The notes beneath the pieces are model-generated. The model did not search any database. It worked only from the letters and a program-made list of their open reading frames with translations, and was not told the DNA's origin. 64,000 nucleotides of DNA, from the NCBI RefSeq assembly GCF_029227915.1, contig NC_079875.1:16795001-16859000 (forward strand). The letters are read 5' to 3'. The stretch is from Hydractinia symbiolongicarpus. Lineage: Eukaryota > Cnidaria > Hydrozoa > Anthoathecata > Hydractiniidae. Made by a program: the position numbers and the translations under genes. Of this stretch, positions 22,604-36,500 are shown piece by piece; position 1 is the stretch's first letter; each line of letters opens with the position of its first letter.

Positions 22604-25524
22604 TTATGCTACTTGCTCTTCTTCTTCGTGCTCTTTAAGTTTCCGACAACAACTTTTAAAGACGTATGAATATTTGCTGACACAAGCACTAATACTGGTG
22701 GCTAGCGAAGCGAACAAGCCAAGTCCAATCGAGTAAAAAGTAGCAGTAAAAAGAAATAAATGCAGCTTTTTATAATACAATTCAAACTTCCATTCAAAGT
22801 CTCCGAATCCAATCGTTGTCACTGTGATAAACGCGTAATACACTCCATCCAGGAACCTGTAATTCTCTAAATCATCAATAGTGACCCAAGCGCCTATGCC
22901 AATAACAACTGCGATGGAGAGAAATGTTTGAATAAAAAGAACTTTCAGTTCGCAGCATTTTATTTCTTTTGCCTTCATTATTTTTCTTTCGAACATATGA
23001 ACAAATGCGGTTGTCAAAGCAACTAGTCCGTTCCCGGCTGGAATGTATGACCCAACAGCAAGCGCAAGGCCCGGTGGAGTGTACAGCATGGTGACTATTT
23101 TACCAAGATCAGACCGTGTAACAATAACGCCATAACCTATGAAAAGAAAAAAGAAAATTAAAAATATTATTTTAGCGCCACAAACAAAAATTTGAACTTG
23201 GTTTTCTTAACTTTAGGAGGGCAGTCAGAAATCTTTTCGGAATCATTTCGCAAAACTAAAAAAACTGTCCGTTAAGTAAAATGTTCACCAATACCAATAC
23301 AGCGTTTTACTTAAATTTTATCGAGAAGGTGGGTTGTAAGTAATTACCGCCCATCCTGCCTTGTTGTTTAAAAAATTATTTCTCACAATTTTTTGAACAA
23401 AAACTTGATTTTCTTTAAAAATTAATTTAGGAATTACGTAAATCTTTTATTATTAGGATTTTGGCAAAATGTAAAGTTCCTTTTTTTATATATTTACATC
23501 TGCAGTTGCTAAATAGTTGCTTAATTTTATTTAACTAATTTTCATAATTTATGCAGGAGGGGAAAAGAAAAATTTCTTTCCTATTTCGCAACAAATAATT
23601 TTTTGTGTTGGTAAACTTTAAACCTCCTTGTTTCCCTTATATTTGTACAGAACTAAAGTTGCTTGATAATTTTTCAAATCCAGTTTACCGTAATTCCTTT
23701 TTTTAGCCCCCGGGAGCTTATTAAATTTTAGTGATAGAAGGGGGTTTAATAGAGGGGAGGACTTAATAGAAGGAGGCTAAATAAAAAGAGGGGGCTAAAT
23801 AAATAATAAAACTTTACACGCAACATCTATTTTTAGAGTCAATACATATTATTAACTTCATTTATAATCATCATCTTCGTCTAACAGAAGAAACTCTACG
23901 TCTTCTATGTACAGTTCCTCCATCTTCTATATTATCAGATGCACTCTGCAGCCGATTCAGTAATCCGGTTTAAGCACAATACTTGATGCACATAGAAATG
24001 TCTGCGAAGGGTTAGAGGTGCATACCTTTTTGAGCTCTGAAGAGGGATAGGGTGTTGAGTTCATTAGGAGAAGGGGTGGGAATAAAGAGTGGGGCCTAAA
24101 AAGAGGAATTGCGGTAGTTTCTTGTAAAACAAAATCGTGCATAAATACAACTCCTGAATGTCTGCGTGTTAAATTCAATTTAATTTAGAACATAAAGTTT
24201 TTAATTATATTTTAATCTATATTAAAAGACCCGTATACGTCTGTCCGTCACGCAAAATGGTAGCTTAGCTGCGCAAGTAGCGAGACGCACGGAATGCGGT
24301 ATAAAAAGGACGGGCGAACCCGTGGATTTTTCCACGGGTTAACGACTAGTAATTAATAAATAGACGAGTTTTTGTTACCAATGAAAAAGAATTTTCTCGA
24401 GAAGAAATTAACCGATAGTTCCTGATTCACGAAATCCATAAAATAAAATAAAAATGCTTACTGGAGAAATATACTTCCGCGCAAATTGACATTTTTACGA
24501 AGAACTTTTCTAATCACAATAAAATAGTTTCCTTTTAGCGAAACAAGGGTCTGGAAATTGCAAAAATTTGCGCGAGATAAAACTAAAAGACATATTTTAG
24601 CGGTCTTTGAGTTTCAACTCGCAAAATTTCTTCCGCGAAAATTTTTTACCTAAAATTCTGAAAAAAGAAATGACTAGTGATTTGGTAATTAATCGATACA
24701 AAAGCAAGGTTGATAAGATTATTTTTGTTAAATTTAAAAGCAAGAAATTGAATGATTGCTCTGACGTTTCTAATGTAAGCGAAAGAAAACATGAAAAGAG
24801 AAGATTGATTTGAAGTCAGTGTATGCTTGTATATACACTGCGTAGGAGATATGCCCAACACTCTCTTTCGTTTGGAGAGGAACGAGATATGAAAAAAAAG
24901 GTACTGCAAACTTGTCTTTTTTCGAGGTTTTACGTTTATGATTTTACTGTTACTGTGCAAAGATTTTGCCCTTTCAAAATGTAAATAATATGATATTATT
25001 GGGAATATAGAATTTGACGGTATTTGTGTGGGCCACCTTGAAAGACAATTTCGTTTCCTACGTGATACGATTTACTGATTTTAATAAACTTATCTGTGGT
25101 AACTGTCTGCACTAATAAATAACGTTTCCCTTCAAAACCACCAGGTTGCCTTTAAACATAATAAAGCTTACCAACCTATAGTATAGATGGCCGACATGGT
25201 GTACTTGAACCACTTGGTAAAATTGTCACCGTTTAAGATACACGTGATATCCACTTTGCTCAGCTCGTACGCTTTGCACCCGTCTGTAAAGTTTCGATGC
25301 AAGGTCGAGTTTTCTTGGGATGTGTTGGAAGAGAGTTTCAAATACATACAAAGCTTCTCCGCAATCTTTTCGCTTAAACTCAAATCCGCTGGAACGACAT
25401 CGTAACAATGTTCGATATAGAGAAATAAACACGCCCCCAATGATGCGTAAATTACAGTCAGAAAAAACAAAATAAAAAATTGTATAAAACATCTTTTGGC
25501 GTAAGCTAGTTGTTGATGAGCCAT
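22604..25524 (-). CDS. Two-pore-domain (K2P/KCNK) potassium channel
   Basis: Two coding exons on the minus strand, 25524-25176 and 23136-22604; 882 nt, 293 residues. The first membrane segment is about 14-37 (FIQFFILFFLTVIYASLGA). A long extracellular cap with Cys residues and four N-glycosylation sequons (NTS, NST, NFT, NFT) follows. The first pore has the filter TIGYG (115-119), the second TIGFG (224-228), with membrane segments before and after each. The tail is short and ends EHEEEEQVA. By family knowledge such subunits dimerise and carry background K+ current at the plasma membrane. The single intron interrupts the first Gly codon of TIGYG in phase 1. The start is the only in-frame ATG (25524). 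The frame stays open upstream to about 25690 without ATG, so an extra 5' exon is possible. Subfamily is not assigned. Confidence 0.92.
24220..24350 (+). mobile_element. Hairpin/CTAGT-terminated repeat family, copy a
   Basis: CCGTATACGTCTGTCCGTCA starts the copy. It ends with a perfect 10-bp stem AACCCGTGGA/TCCACGGGTT around TTTT (24317-24340), then AACGACTAGT. It shares GTCACGCAAAATGGTAGCTT and GGACGGGCGA with copy b. The structure (3' hairpin a few bases before CTAG, T next) is that expected of a Helitron 3' end. Confidence 0.65.
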
Positions 25525-26348
25525 CTTGATAACTGGTATCCTTTTTGAGTTTTCTTTTTCGTGCCTCTCAATACTGCGCGAGAAATGTTTGTTCACTTTT
25601 CTATCAAATGCATTCTTTATGATTTGACCGATCCTATTCTCTTTACCTGAATATTTTATAAGGCATTCAGGATAAAAAGAAGAATTCGATTAAGGTCAGT
25701 TGTGTTTTATACTGTATTCATATCTTAGCTACAACGTGTTGTGTTTTTTAATCAAATATTCGTCTAGTGTGGCAAAATATTTAAGCTGTTAAAATCCACC
25801 CTCTAATTCACATTTCAGCTGCGCACATAACTGCGCACAACACAAAAACACTGGTAGCAAAAATTTTTTTGTTATTTAACAAATATTATCAAAACAAACT
25901 TTTTCTTCTACGCGATCATCTTTATTTTCTTTTTCTTTATTCTTCTTCTAATTCACATTCTTTTTTTTTTCCTTTTTGACTTTATAATCTATTTATTAGG
26001 CTCCATATTCCCTTTATGAAGTTTGTTAAAAATAATTTTTGAATTGAGAGAAAAGATAATAATGCTCTCCATATTGAACAGTGCCCAAGTCTAAAAATAT
26101 CGTTCTTCGTTTTATTATGTATAGTAAATATGGCGTCCTCTTAATTGACGTCATCACGAATAATGCATAATTTATTTTTCATAATTCTCCAAAAATGCAT
26201 AATTTATTATGTTTCTTTAAAATAATGGTAATTCTATTTAAAAAAAAATGGGGACGAAGTTTCTCACATTGGACAGCAGCAATTTTTTTGCGGAAATTAA
26301 TTTTCGCTAATGAGGATGATATAAAGGAGAATAATCTAACATTTATGT

Positions 26349-26472
26349 TATCTACCGTCCGTCCGTCTGTCACGCAAAATGGTAGCTTAGCTGCGCAGGT
26401 AGCGAGACCCACGCAATGCGGTATAAAAAGGACGGGCGAACCCGTGGATTATTCCACGGGCTAACGACTAGT
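26349..26472 (+). mobile_element. Hairpin/CTAGT-terminated repeat family, copy b
   Basis: Close relative of the 24220-24350 copy, with GTCTGTCACGCAAAATGGTA and GTATAAAAAGGACGGGCGAA shared. The end hairpin is CCCGTGGA-TTAT-TCCACGGG (26441-26460), then CTAACGACTAGT. Confidence 0.65.
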
Positions 26473-29400
26473 AAATAGAAAAATATTGTTATCACAAGTA
26501 TGTTGTTCTTGGAGAATACTTTTTTAGTTGAATAGTATTCGCAAATAATGATAAAGAGATATGTCAAGAGAAAATTAAGTTTAAATTTCATTGCATCTTT
26601 CAAATCGTTTGATTGGAGCTTTATTTAGTTTTGCTTTCCTACGGAAAATATGGAAAGTATATCATCAAACAAAGAGGGTGGACGTGGGGGTGCATGATAT
26701 TTTGTAGATAGTTTCAATAACTTGGAAACGGTCAGTTCAGGACGGTTAACACTGGAGGGGTAAGGGGTATTCCGCTCTAGCACTACACCACCTTTTTTTA
26801 CCTAAATATGAGCAAAATCCCGATCCTATTGGGACAAAAAGGCTTTGGGACGAGGTTGCACATGACGTGTATTATATTTACTGTCAACGTTGTCATAAAT
26901 TGTTATTAAAATGTCAAAAAGGAACACATTTCTTATTATTTTAATATATTTTAGTAGTAACTAGTAATAACAAGAATTTTAATAGCATAAAAATGAACAC
27001 TTCAAAGTTACATAAAACAAGTTGGGAGAGTTCATTTGGTGGCATTCTAGAACGTGAATTTATAAATATTTTAGGTGCCGCCCACCTTGATCTTCCCCGA
27101 ATTTCCTAATTATGCCAAACTTGATTAAAGAGGTCGATACTAAAAATGATTCTCATCCCTAAATTCTTTATCAAAAGGTAGAACAAATTACCTAATTTCG
27201 TAAATATTTTTTTCGTTGTGCCTCAATTGCGAACTGAAAGTTACGGTCAACCTCTTTATATAGCCGAGCTTTCTAAGAATAGCCTCGTTTTCAAAATAAT
27301 TATTTTCTTCAAATCTAGGTAGAATCCAATCAGAATGTTATATAGCTCTAAAAACTTCATTTTGTCATGGTCATTTAATATTCTATCTGAATATTCCTAT
27401 TTTGTTGATAAGGCTTAGTGATGAGGCTCAATGCCTTCTACTTGCTCCTGCTATTTTTTTGTGAACCATTAGCACAGATGTAACTTTTATTATAGGCGAA
27501 ATATCTATATATCTAACTACTTATCTATCTATTTGAAGAGCAAGAACCATTATAAAATTTTGGATGACGTCATAATTATTATAGTTTATGAAATCCGGGA
27601 AAGGTGTATTCCCCCAAGCTGGCCAAAACTATTAAAAAAAAATAATGTGTCCGTTTAGCAATCAATCACGTCACTCCTGCCTATCTATTGTATTTAATCG
27701 AATTTGTCAGCTTCTCATTTTGTGCACCGTATACAGCTTTTTTTATCATGCTATATTTAATCTGTCCTGGTGCAGCAAATATATGATATTAAATAATATA
27801 TAATAGGGGGATAGAGTGACTTTACACAATGGTTAAACGGGAAGAACATGATCCTTATAATACGCATGGAAAAATTTCGGCAAAGATTGGAACGCTAAAT
27901 GAATCACTGATGGTGTAACAATAACCAAGACTATGTTCAATGAAATATCGCTTACTGAAAAACTTTTTTTGAGAATAATACTTCAGTTTCATAAAGACCG
28001 TGCTAATAAATGTTGTGATTTTTAAGTAGTGGGAGTACAACAATGATTACAAATCAACAGAGAGGAAGGCAATGATCGTCCCTCAGTTCAGCAAAAAACC
28101 GCATTGCTACATCTTTCATCACATATTTGTTCTGCGGATTACACTGACCGCTGACCCTACATGTCAAGGCCATGTGGCCGTGTAAATATATTTAGTCTTC
28201 ATATTTGGTTCATAAAATACAGTCCTCTTTTTAACGTTAGTTATCTTTAACCTCCGCATAAGTTAAAGTAAAAGAATTCGAATCTCAACTTCAAAGAAAA
28301 TCTGTGAACGCTTTTTAAGTTCAGAATAACAACTTTTCCTTCATCAATATAAAAAATAGTATAACACGTCATCAATTCAGATCGTTCATCTTGTTTTCTC
28401 TGTAAATTACCTCTTTTCTCAAACTATGACATAGAAAAATAAATATTGGAACTCTGCAATCACGAAGAGACAAAATCACTCGAATGTTTCTTCACGCTCA
28501 ACGTTTTAGTACCAGCTGTATCGAAGAATCCAAAGCATTATAGACCTTTACCGCTGTTTCACCCAATCACAGGCTGTAACCAAGTATTTATATTATTATT
28601 ATTTTTTAGAGAGGGATAGAGATATTTTGAAAGCAACGACAAGTTCAAAGATCTAACAAATTCCCTTTATTTTGATTTTGTTTTGTCCTTTTAAAAGAAA
28701 AATATGGAAAGTATATTCAACGCAAACAAAATGGTAACAGTGCTATGGTTTCAGCGAATACAAAAAAAAACGAAAATAAACAAAGCCTGATGGGATACTC
28801 CCTATTCAAGACTTTCTATGACCACACACACACACACAGCTTGATATTCTTGTTCCAAATCATTGATCAAGATACTTCTTTACCCGATCCACGAGTTTGG
28901 GATTAAAAATTAAAAAAAGAAGGTCACCATGCAATTGAATGAGCAACAATACTTAAAATATCAAAAAAAATGCAACGAACTAAATTTGTTGTTGCGCTGC
29001 AATCTGAAGAAAGTCTAATTTGGAAGTTGGAATGTTAAATGCAATAGGAGTTGTGAACAATGATTTTCATTGTTATTTTGTACTTTAAATCTATTATTTT
29101 AGCTTTTTAAGAATTTCGTGAAAAATTTCATCCCACTTTTGACTCAAGTACGAAAAAAAAAGAGAATAGCATGATAGTACCAATTCTTTTGTTATTTTTT
29201 TTATAATTTCGGAGGTAACTTTATCACAAACAAACAACCTTTTTCTATATTTATAATGTAATAGCATTTTTAATCTATTTTGGATAGCCTTTTGAATGGC
29301 ATGAATATTTTTTGGTTTTAAGAAAATAAAACTTACCGTTGCTATGGAAAAATGCTATTTTCATGCCTTTAGCAGAAATAGGACAATGTTTGCACCGATT

Positions 29401-29613
29401 TGTCTACCTGTCGAAGATTATAAGTCCAACTATCAACTAAGGTATCTGAAGAGGAAAAAAATTATTCTACATGTGACAGGATGTCCTACTAATTCAATTT
29501 TTTACCAAAAGTATTTGGCGGAGTATGAAGGAACATGGTGCAGAATATATGTTTGTAACCAGAAAATCGAATAACATAGTGAGAAAGCACAACAAAATAA
29601 AAAACACCAATTT

Positions 29614-29680
29614 TGATCCCAGGGCCTGTAGCGTTTTTTACCCTCATATAAAAAAATGCTACAGACAGGATCTGGGATCG
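29614..29680. repeat. Foldback of about 66 bp
   Basis: The left arm GATCCCAGGGCCTGTAGCGT pairs imperfectly with the right arm ATGCTACAGACAGGATCTGG(GATC). The loop is short and A/T-rich. There is no coding content. Confidence 0.75.
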
Positions 29681-30599
29681 GGGTTGAAAAACACACCTAA
29701 ACAAAGGTTCCCCCAATAATATTTGTTGTATGGAGAAATATTCTTGACGCTGTCAAGTTTACCGCACGATTAAACGAGATGTTTTACAAGTACTTCTTCT
29801 ATTGTCTCATGAGAAATATGTTACACAAAGAAAATAAGACATTACAAAGTTACAAAAAATATTTACGACAAATATTTTTGCAGTTCGACAGTTTTTTTAA
29901 ATACACGTCTAAGACGGTAGAATACGGTAACATACGGCAATATACGGTAACATACCGAAACGCACAAAAAGCGAAACTGATACAACAAACGTGCTATTAA
30001 ATAATTCGAAGTATAAATATATCAAAAGTGTAAAAAACAAAACACGAAACGAAAATAAAAAGAAATTGAATGGAAAAAAGGAAGACCAGATGATCGTTGA
30101 CGACATAAAATACGGACCAGCCGTATTTCGAGACTGTTATTTTTTCACAACGAACTAGTGTAAGTGGAATTAATATTAAATTCTAAATAAATAAAACATA
30201 ATGTACAAATCTTGAATTTTTTTAACAGTCCCACTAAAATTCGGAAGCAGGTAGTTATTAAGGATTTAACACGTATTTTGTTTTGGTAGGTGTGAACACG
30301 GCTAACGTGTTCACGGTATTTCTTACGTTCGATATAATACTATTCTTTAAGACAAACACACGTGTTTTTAATTAGGGAGTAAAATCTTTGGTTTTTGTTA
30401 CATGGAGGTTAACAGAAGAGATAATTTTTTAAAAAGCAGTACCAAGTCAACGCCATTTCATACTGGACTGGACTCGGACAAGGTGTGGAGTATCAAACTC
30501 CTACCCATAACACAAGCCCTTCACATATAGACATGTTTTTCGATCCCATTATATATATTTCGTCATCTTTCACCATTTTGTTTTCAAACCAATCAATTG

Positions 30600-33500
30600 C
30601 TACTGTAACTTTTCTTTGAGATCATGGAGCGCCTTACGCACCTAAAAGAAGTTCCGTGTTTGAATTATTTTGCATCCGCAACATTTATATAAAGGAATAT
30701 TATTACGGTAAAATAAACCAATATATAAAAACAAATAAAGAAGTCAACATACAAACAAGTAAACAAACAAACAAATAAATAAACAATTAAACAAGTAAAC
30801 AAACAAACAGACAAATAAACAAACATGAAGTAGCTGTACCTCGTTAACTGTTTCCAAGTTCACTGATAGTATAGACTTCATTCTAAATACGCAAATATGT
30901 CTTTAACTTAAGTGGTATTATTACAATAAATTTACTCATGCTTAGAACTCGAAATTAATGTTCTTCTCGCCTATACTCTCGGGAATATGGGCTGGTGTAG
31001 TGAGGCTCTGCTGGCTTGTTCAATCAGAGATTTATCAATGCTTAATGTGGCCAAAAATTATTTTAGCTTTTAGGATTTCGGAACCTCTCAGTTATTTTAC
31101 ATCATGCAGGCTATATTGTTTATACCCTGGATGATGTGTAAGTTACACTTAAGAAGATAACAGGTTTGCTTAAAAACATTCATTGTGTCGGTAGCCGGTC
31201 ATTTAAACTTACCTTGCAACTTTCGCATTATGCAAATTATCCCGATAATGAAATATATCTTGCATTCTAAGGTTGTCAGATCTATCAAAAAAAATGGCGT
31301 ACACGTGATAAAACACTGAACTGCTAATTGTGAATATAAAGGTTCCGTTACACACAGAAAAAGTTGCCACAACAAATACCAGAAAGTACAACAAGCAACT
31401 TTGCTAATGTGCAGCGGGCCTTCATGTCTCATTAAGATATTGTGACGGGCTGGGCAAGCGGGTCAAACTTCATTTTACAGTCGACTATTACAAGTTTTTT
31501 CATTTAACTAGTCGGTGGCCCGCTCATAAATCTCTTCTTATTTACAGCATTTGGTATATCTTGCTACTGCGGTTACCATTTTGCGGGACAGACAGAATAT
31601 GGGTATTATAATATAGACTAGCCGGTAGCCCATCCTTTATATATCGCATTTCGTGTTCCGTGACACGGCTTTTTTCTCACGCACAAACAGACAGACGGAA
31701 TACGGCTATTATTAAAGAGATGGTTGCAAAATAAAAACGTCGACAATTCATTTACTTACGTCGTGCTATCCGGGATGGATGCTTCGACTTGTAAGTTTTT
31801 CGTAGCAGCATTTACGCGGAGGAGGAGAACAAGCGATAGGAAAGTCAAACACATAAATCTAAATTAAAAAAAGGTTTGAACATTTTTATGACTGAACAAC
31901 AGAATTTAACAACAATTTTTTTTATAAGGGAGGGCTTAACTTACAATAACAACATAATGAACACAGCCGGATTTTTCAGTCGGATTCTAAACAGAAAAAT
32001 TTAAGACTTAATACGTGCCCAAATGAAAAAATGTATCCAACAAAAACAAGTTCCCGTATGATTTGTACTTAGCATGTGCTCATATGATTTGTATTTAATA
32101 ATTGCCCGTATAATTTGTACTCAACAAGTGCCCATATGATTTGTATTTATAGAAGTGCCCGTATGATTTGTATTCAGAAAGTGCCCGTAAGATTCGTTTT
32201 CAGCATGTGCCATATGATTTGTATTGAACAAGCACCCATATGATTTGTACTCAGCATGTGCCCATATGATTTAAATTCAGCAAGTACGTGCCCAACAAGA
32301 ACGTAAACAAACTACGTTTTTTTCCGCTTACCTATTAAAGGTTTGATATATGACTTTTAGCATCAGCCTTATATTAACTGACGCGGTTGTGTAACATCTT
32401 TGCAGATGTGAAGTTTCTAAAACAAAAAAAAAACAATGTACTCGAATGTAAAAAAGGTAAACGAAATGAGTGCTTTTTATTAACGGCGTCTAGCGCGAAA
32501 AATCAAATACGCCGGCGGGACATTTATGAGGACTGGAATTGAAGTTGTTATTCTAACTGTGAAAAGATAGAGGGTAAAAAAAGAAGAGCATAAAAACGTT
32601 ACCATTTAAACAAAATATTTTGTATCTTTTTAACATGTTTTTACCAATTTGATCAACTTTTTTTGATCCGATACTGTTGCTAACTCCAGCTAGTTCTCTC
32701 AAATCTCCTAATGTATTTGATTTCGTAAAATTTCGGCGTCGCAGCGCACTGTTCTCTATAAACACCTCCCCGTCATCAGGTTCCGTCTCTTCATCCATTC
32801 CATCTGAATCGGTATTAGTGATATCTCCAATACCTTCATACAACTTATCCGGTGCCAAATGCCGATAAGAAAATTGTGGAGATGAATTTAAAGATGGTGG
32901 AGATGTATGGGGACGAGCTGACATATAGTTCCCATAACTCGCACCAAGTGAACTATCATACGAAGTTATCGTGGTAAGTTGGTTGTGATTGACGTCTGTT
33001 GTACACTCTACAAATGAAGATATCCAGATATCGTTTTTAAGATGGATTATTTGGTATAAAAACCAGAAGCAACCGTGGTGTAACAATATCGAGTTATATT
33101 ATAAGCAACTATATCATAATAGGCAATTGTAAGATTGTAAAATGGTGTCCGGTGATTCTGTAAATGTCCGGCGTATTATTGTACAATTCCGGCGTATTAT
33201 TGTAAAAGTCCTGTCAGTTATTGTTAAGGTCCGGCGTATTATCTTAAAAGTCTAGCGTGTTATTTTGAAAGACCGTGTGTTAGTGTAAAAGTAAAAGCCC
33301 GACGTATTTATGTAAAAGACTGGCGTGTTTTTGGAAAATTCCGGTGTACTATTGTAAAAGTCCGGCGTGTTATTGTGAAAGTCCGGCGTGTTATTGTAAA
33401 AGTGCAGCATGTTATTATTTACCTCTACTGCACAAACGTTTTCCTTGACTGTTCAAATCTTGACTTTCCTAAAACAATAACAAAGCTAAATATTTTTGCG

Positions 33501-36500
33501 TAATTGAAAATTTTAAAACCCACACACTCAGGATAAACATCTAATACATGCATTCAGATCATCTATTTTTTGGTCATACCACAAACTCACTTCTTTAGGC
33601 CATACTTCTAAGCAACATCTTTGTTGCTCAACTTCTGTTTATGCTTTAAATCAACCTCTTCTTTTGATCATAACCTCGACTTACTTTATTCATTAGTCAT
33701 ACCTCTAACTCTCTTTTTCTTTTAGAAATATTAATTTTCAACTAAAAACCTACCACTTTATCCTCTGTTGACGTTTTCCATATTCGCAAAATTAATTTGT
33801 AAACACTCTCACGTGACAGGAAGGAGCAAAACAAGTACTAAAAATAAAAACAAAAACGTGTAGAATTCAAATTAATGATCTCGTGAACTTATTTAAAGTA
33901 CTTATTTACTTATTTACCTAACTTATTTACAGCATTTCTCAAAACATGAGTTCGTACTACGACTACCTTACTCAGTACCTATAACTTATGTACCTCATAC
34001 AATTTTGATGTGACAGCCAAGGAAAACCTAAGGAACGAAAAACCCTAGGAACGAAAAACCCTAGGAACGAAAAACCCAAGAAACGCGGCAAAAAACACAA
34101 CCACATGATCTTGGATACATAAGGGTATGGGATCAAATGTGTAGTAAAAGGCGGGAAATAATTTGCCGTATTTTGTCTGTCTGTCTGCGATAGGCGAGTC
34201 CCGTTGCGGAAACACGAAATGCGATATATAAAGGACGGGCGACCTCGTTGATTTTTCCACGGGTTAACGGATAGTCTCTATGATAATAGCCCTATTTTGT
34301 CTGTGTGTTTTAAAGGGTTACCGCGTCCCGTAACGGAAACACGAAATGTGATATATAAAGGACGGGCGACCCCGTGAATTTTTCCACGGGCTAACGACTC
34401 AATATTAATAATACCCTTATTTTGTTCACCAGAAATACGTCGTGCTACGGACACACGGAATAACAAAACGCATGCAATACATTTTTTCCACTGTGTAGCG
34501 ACGGGTATGCTCCTGTGGATTTCTCCACGGGTTACAACCAAGTAAAAAAGGAACACTTACTCGTTTGTGCACCGTTCTGACGGAGATGGCGTTTGGTACC
34601 ACAAAAGCTGTTTTCTCTCTTCGAACCGCCAACACATTCTTAAAGTATATGACGAGCTAAAAAAAGAATAAGGGGTACAAGAAATTTAGGAGAAGTTAAC
34701 AATAACAATCAGTTTGATTATTTCTTTAAATTACCAAACGACATCACTTGACCAGTGTCAGTAGGCTGCAAAAGTTTTACTTTGGCATGTGTGTGTGGGG
34801 GTCACTAAAAAAATTCGCTAGCTGCATTTCTTACAATGCCGGCATTATAAAAAAAATCATTTCCACCGCTCGAAAGATTCTAAATAAATGAGAGATGTGC
34901 AGGGTGTTGACGTCAGCATTAAATTAGCACTATTCAAGATTTAAGATCTAACCAAACACCTAAGTCCGCAGTAAAGTGAACTGTGGCACCCTTCCCTCTT
35001 CATTTAAATAATCGCCCGTCACAACTGGATGTATAACTAAAATGTTAGAGCTCATCAGAAAAATATTGATTGAGAAATTTGAACGTACCCTTGTCTCATA
35101 TCCAAAAATATTGGAATGGAAACAGATGCAATTTGTAGAGATTATCATCCGACCTTGAAGTAAAATGTCTTTATGTAACGCGCAGGTGAAGCCTAAAACA
35201 AAACAAAAGTCAGTTATGGCTTCATGAGACAACCGTGTTTAAAATAGCCTACATTTGTTATATCAATTGCCATGCTATGCGCATGCGCCGCAGGCCTAAA
35301 TAGACGAATTATTATACATCTACTTTTCATTTTTCTTAAAAAGGTATTCCTTTTTAAACAGAGAATTAAATTTTGAGAATTAAATTTGAAAAGATTTGCG
35401 TTTTGTCGTCAATTGGATATCAAACACCTAGAATTCGGATTATCGATAATATCGGGAATATTGGAATAGCGACATTCCGGATATGAGATGTCGACCGGTC
35501 CGATTGCTGCAAAAATTCTACGAGTTGATGAAATAATTTTACGAGGTGATGAAATAAATTTACGAGGTGATGAAATAATTTTACAGCTCGATGAAATAGT
35601 TTTACGAGTCAATGCATAAAATCTACGACTGTGTACAAAAATTTCACGAGTGGCTTTGAAAGCGCGTTCATTCACGAGAAATATCATTTCTGTGTTCAGC
35701 GCATGAAAAATCAGCGCCATTTAGTGCCACGTGATTCAAGAATTAAAATCAGGCAGAACGAGAGAACTGTGAACGGTGTACACTTCCAAACAAAGAGAAT
35801 GATGAGTTCGTCAAATCATAGGAAGCGAGTACGTTTTTCCCTGTCTCTGTAGCACATGTTTTACCTGCGTGATAGGGAAGTATCCGAACAAAAAAAAATA
35901 AAAGAAAAACAATTAAAGCCTAATTACTTGGCAGCACTAAATTGTGGCGTGATTACAATTTAAAAGCAATAAAAATAAAGACTAATTTTGTGTGAGCGCG
36001 AGATCCGTTTATGGTATTAACAACATATCAAAATGGTAGCGAAACTGCAATAACAAGAAGAAGCAGATATAACTGAGAAATCTTTATTCGTCCAGCAATT
36101 TCAAACTTGTTATAACCAGTTGAACAATTTCGTTAATTACATTTAAATGATTATATTTAATTCTATTGTTATAGACTTTCGTAAAAAAGGTGCCTTCACA
36201 GCAATTTTTTTTGTTAAGTCAGCAAGAAATACTGGACTATGACCTATGTACGCCAAGTGGACAAGAAATACTAGATTTTGGTCTATGTTAACTAAAATGG
36301 CAAGAGAACCTAAACTTTGGCCTATACTCGCTAAGTCAGCAATAAATACTGGATTTTGGTCTATGTTTACCAGCTTAATAAACAATTATTGGACTTCGGT
36401 CTATGTTCGCAAGGTTGGCAAGAAATACCTTGGTCTATGTTGGCAAGGAATACTCCATTTTAACTGATTTAGATTCAACGAAAAAAAATTGAATGATCGT

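Larger units (their letters stand above)
25525..30599. other. Intergenic, 5 kb, repeats only
   Basis: No exon is supported. It contains a Helitron-like copy (26349-26472), an (AC)n stretch at about 28825-28840, a foldback at 29614-29680, and an 11-bp tandem ATACGGTAACAT-type repeat at about 29917-29957. The open frames at 29344-29574 and 29779-30000 show no homology or splice context that I recognise. Confidence 0.5.

Noticed and set aside
31199-31432. A separate small multi-membrane protein on the minus strand
   Set aside because: The region is better explained by GRAMD2-like exon 31281-31213 and its polypyrimidine tract; the phases of the longer frame do not join the following exons.
32049-33415. 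Arrays with CATATGATTTGTA and TCCGGCGTATTA as regulatory clusters or CRISPR repeats
   Set aside because: Simple tandem minisatellites with no spacers, lying in introns.
35409-35720. Ser/Pro/Arg/Lys heptad protein on the minus strand
   Set aside because: It is the 21-bp repeat read in frame, inside a GRAMD2-like intron.
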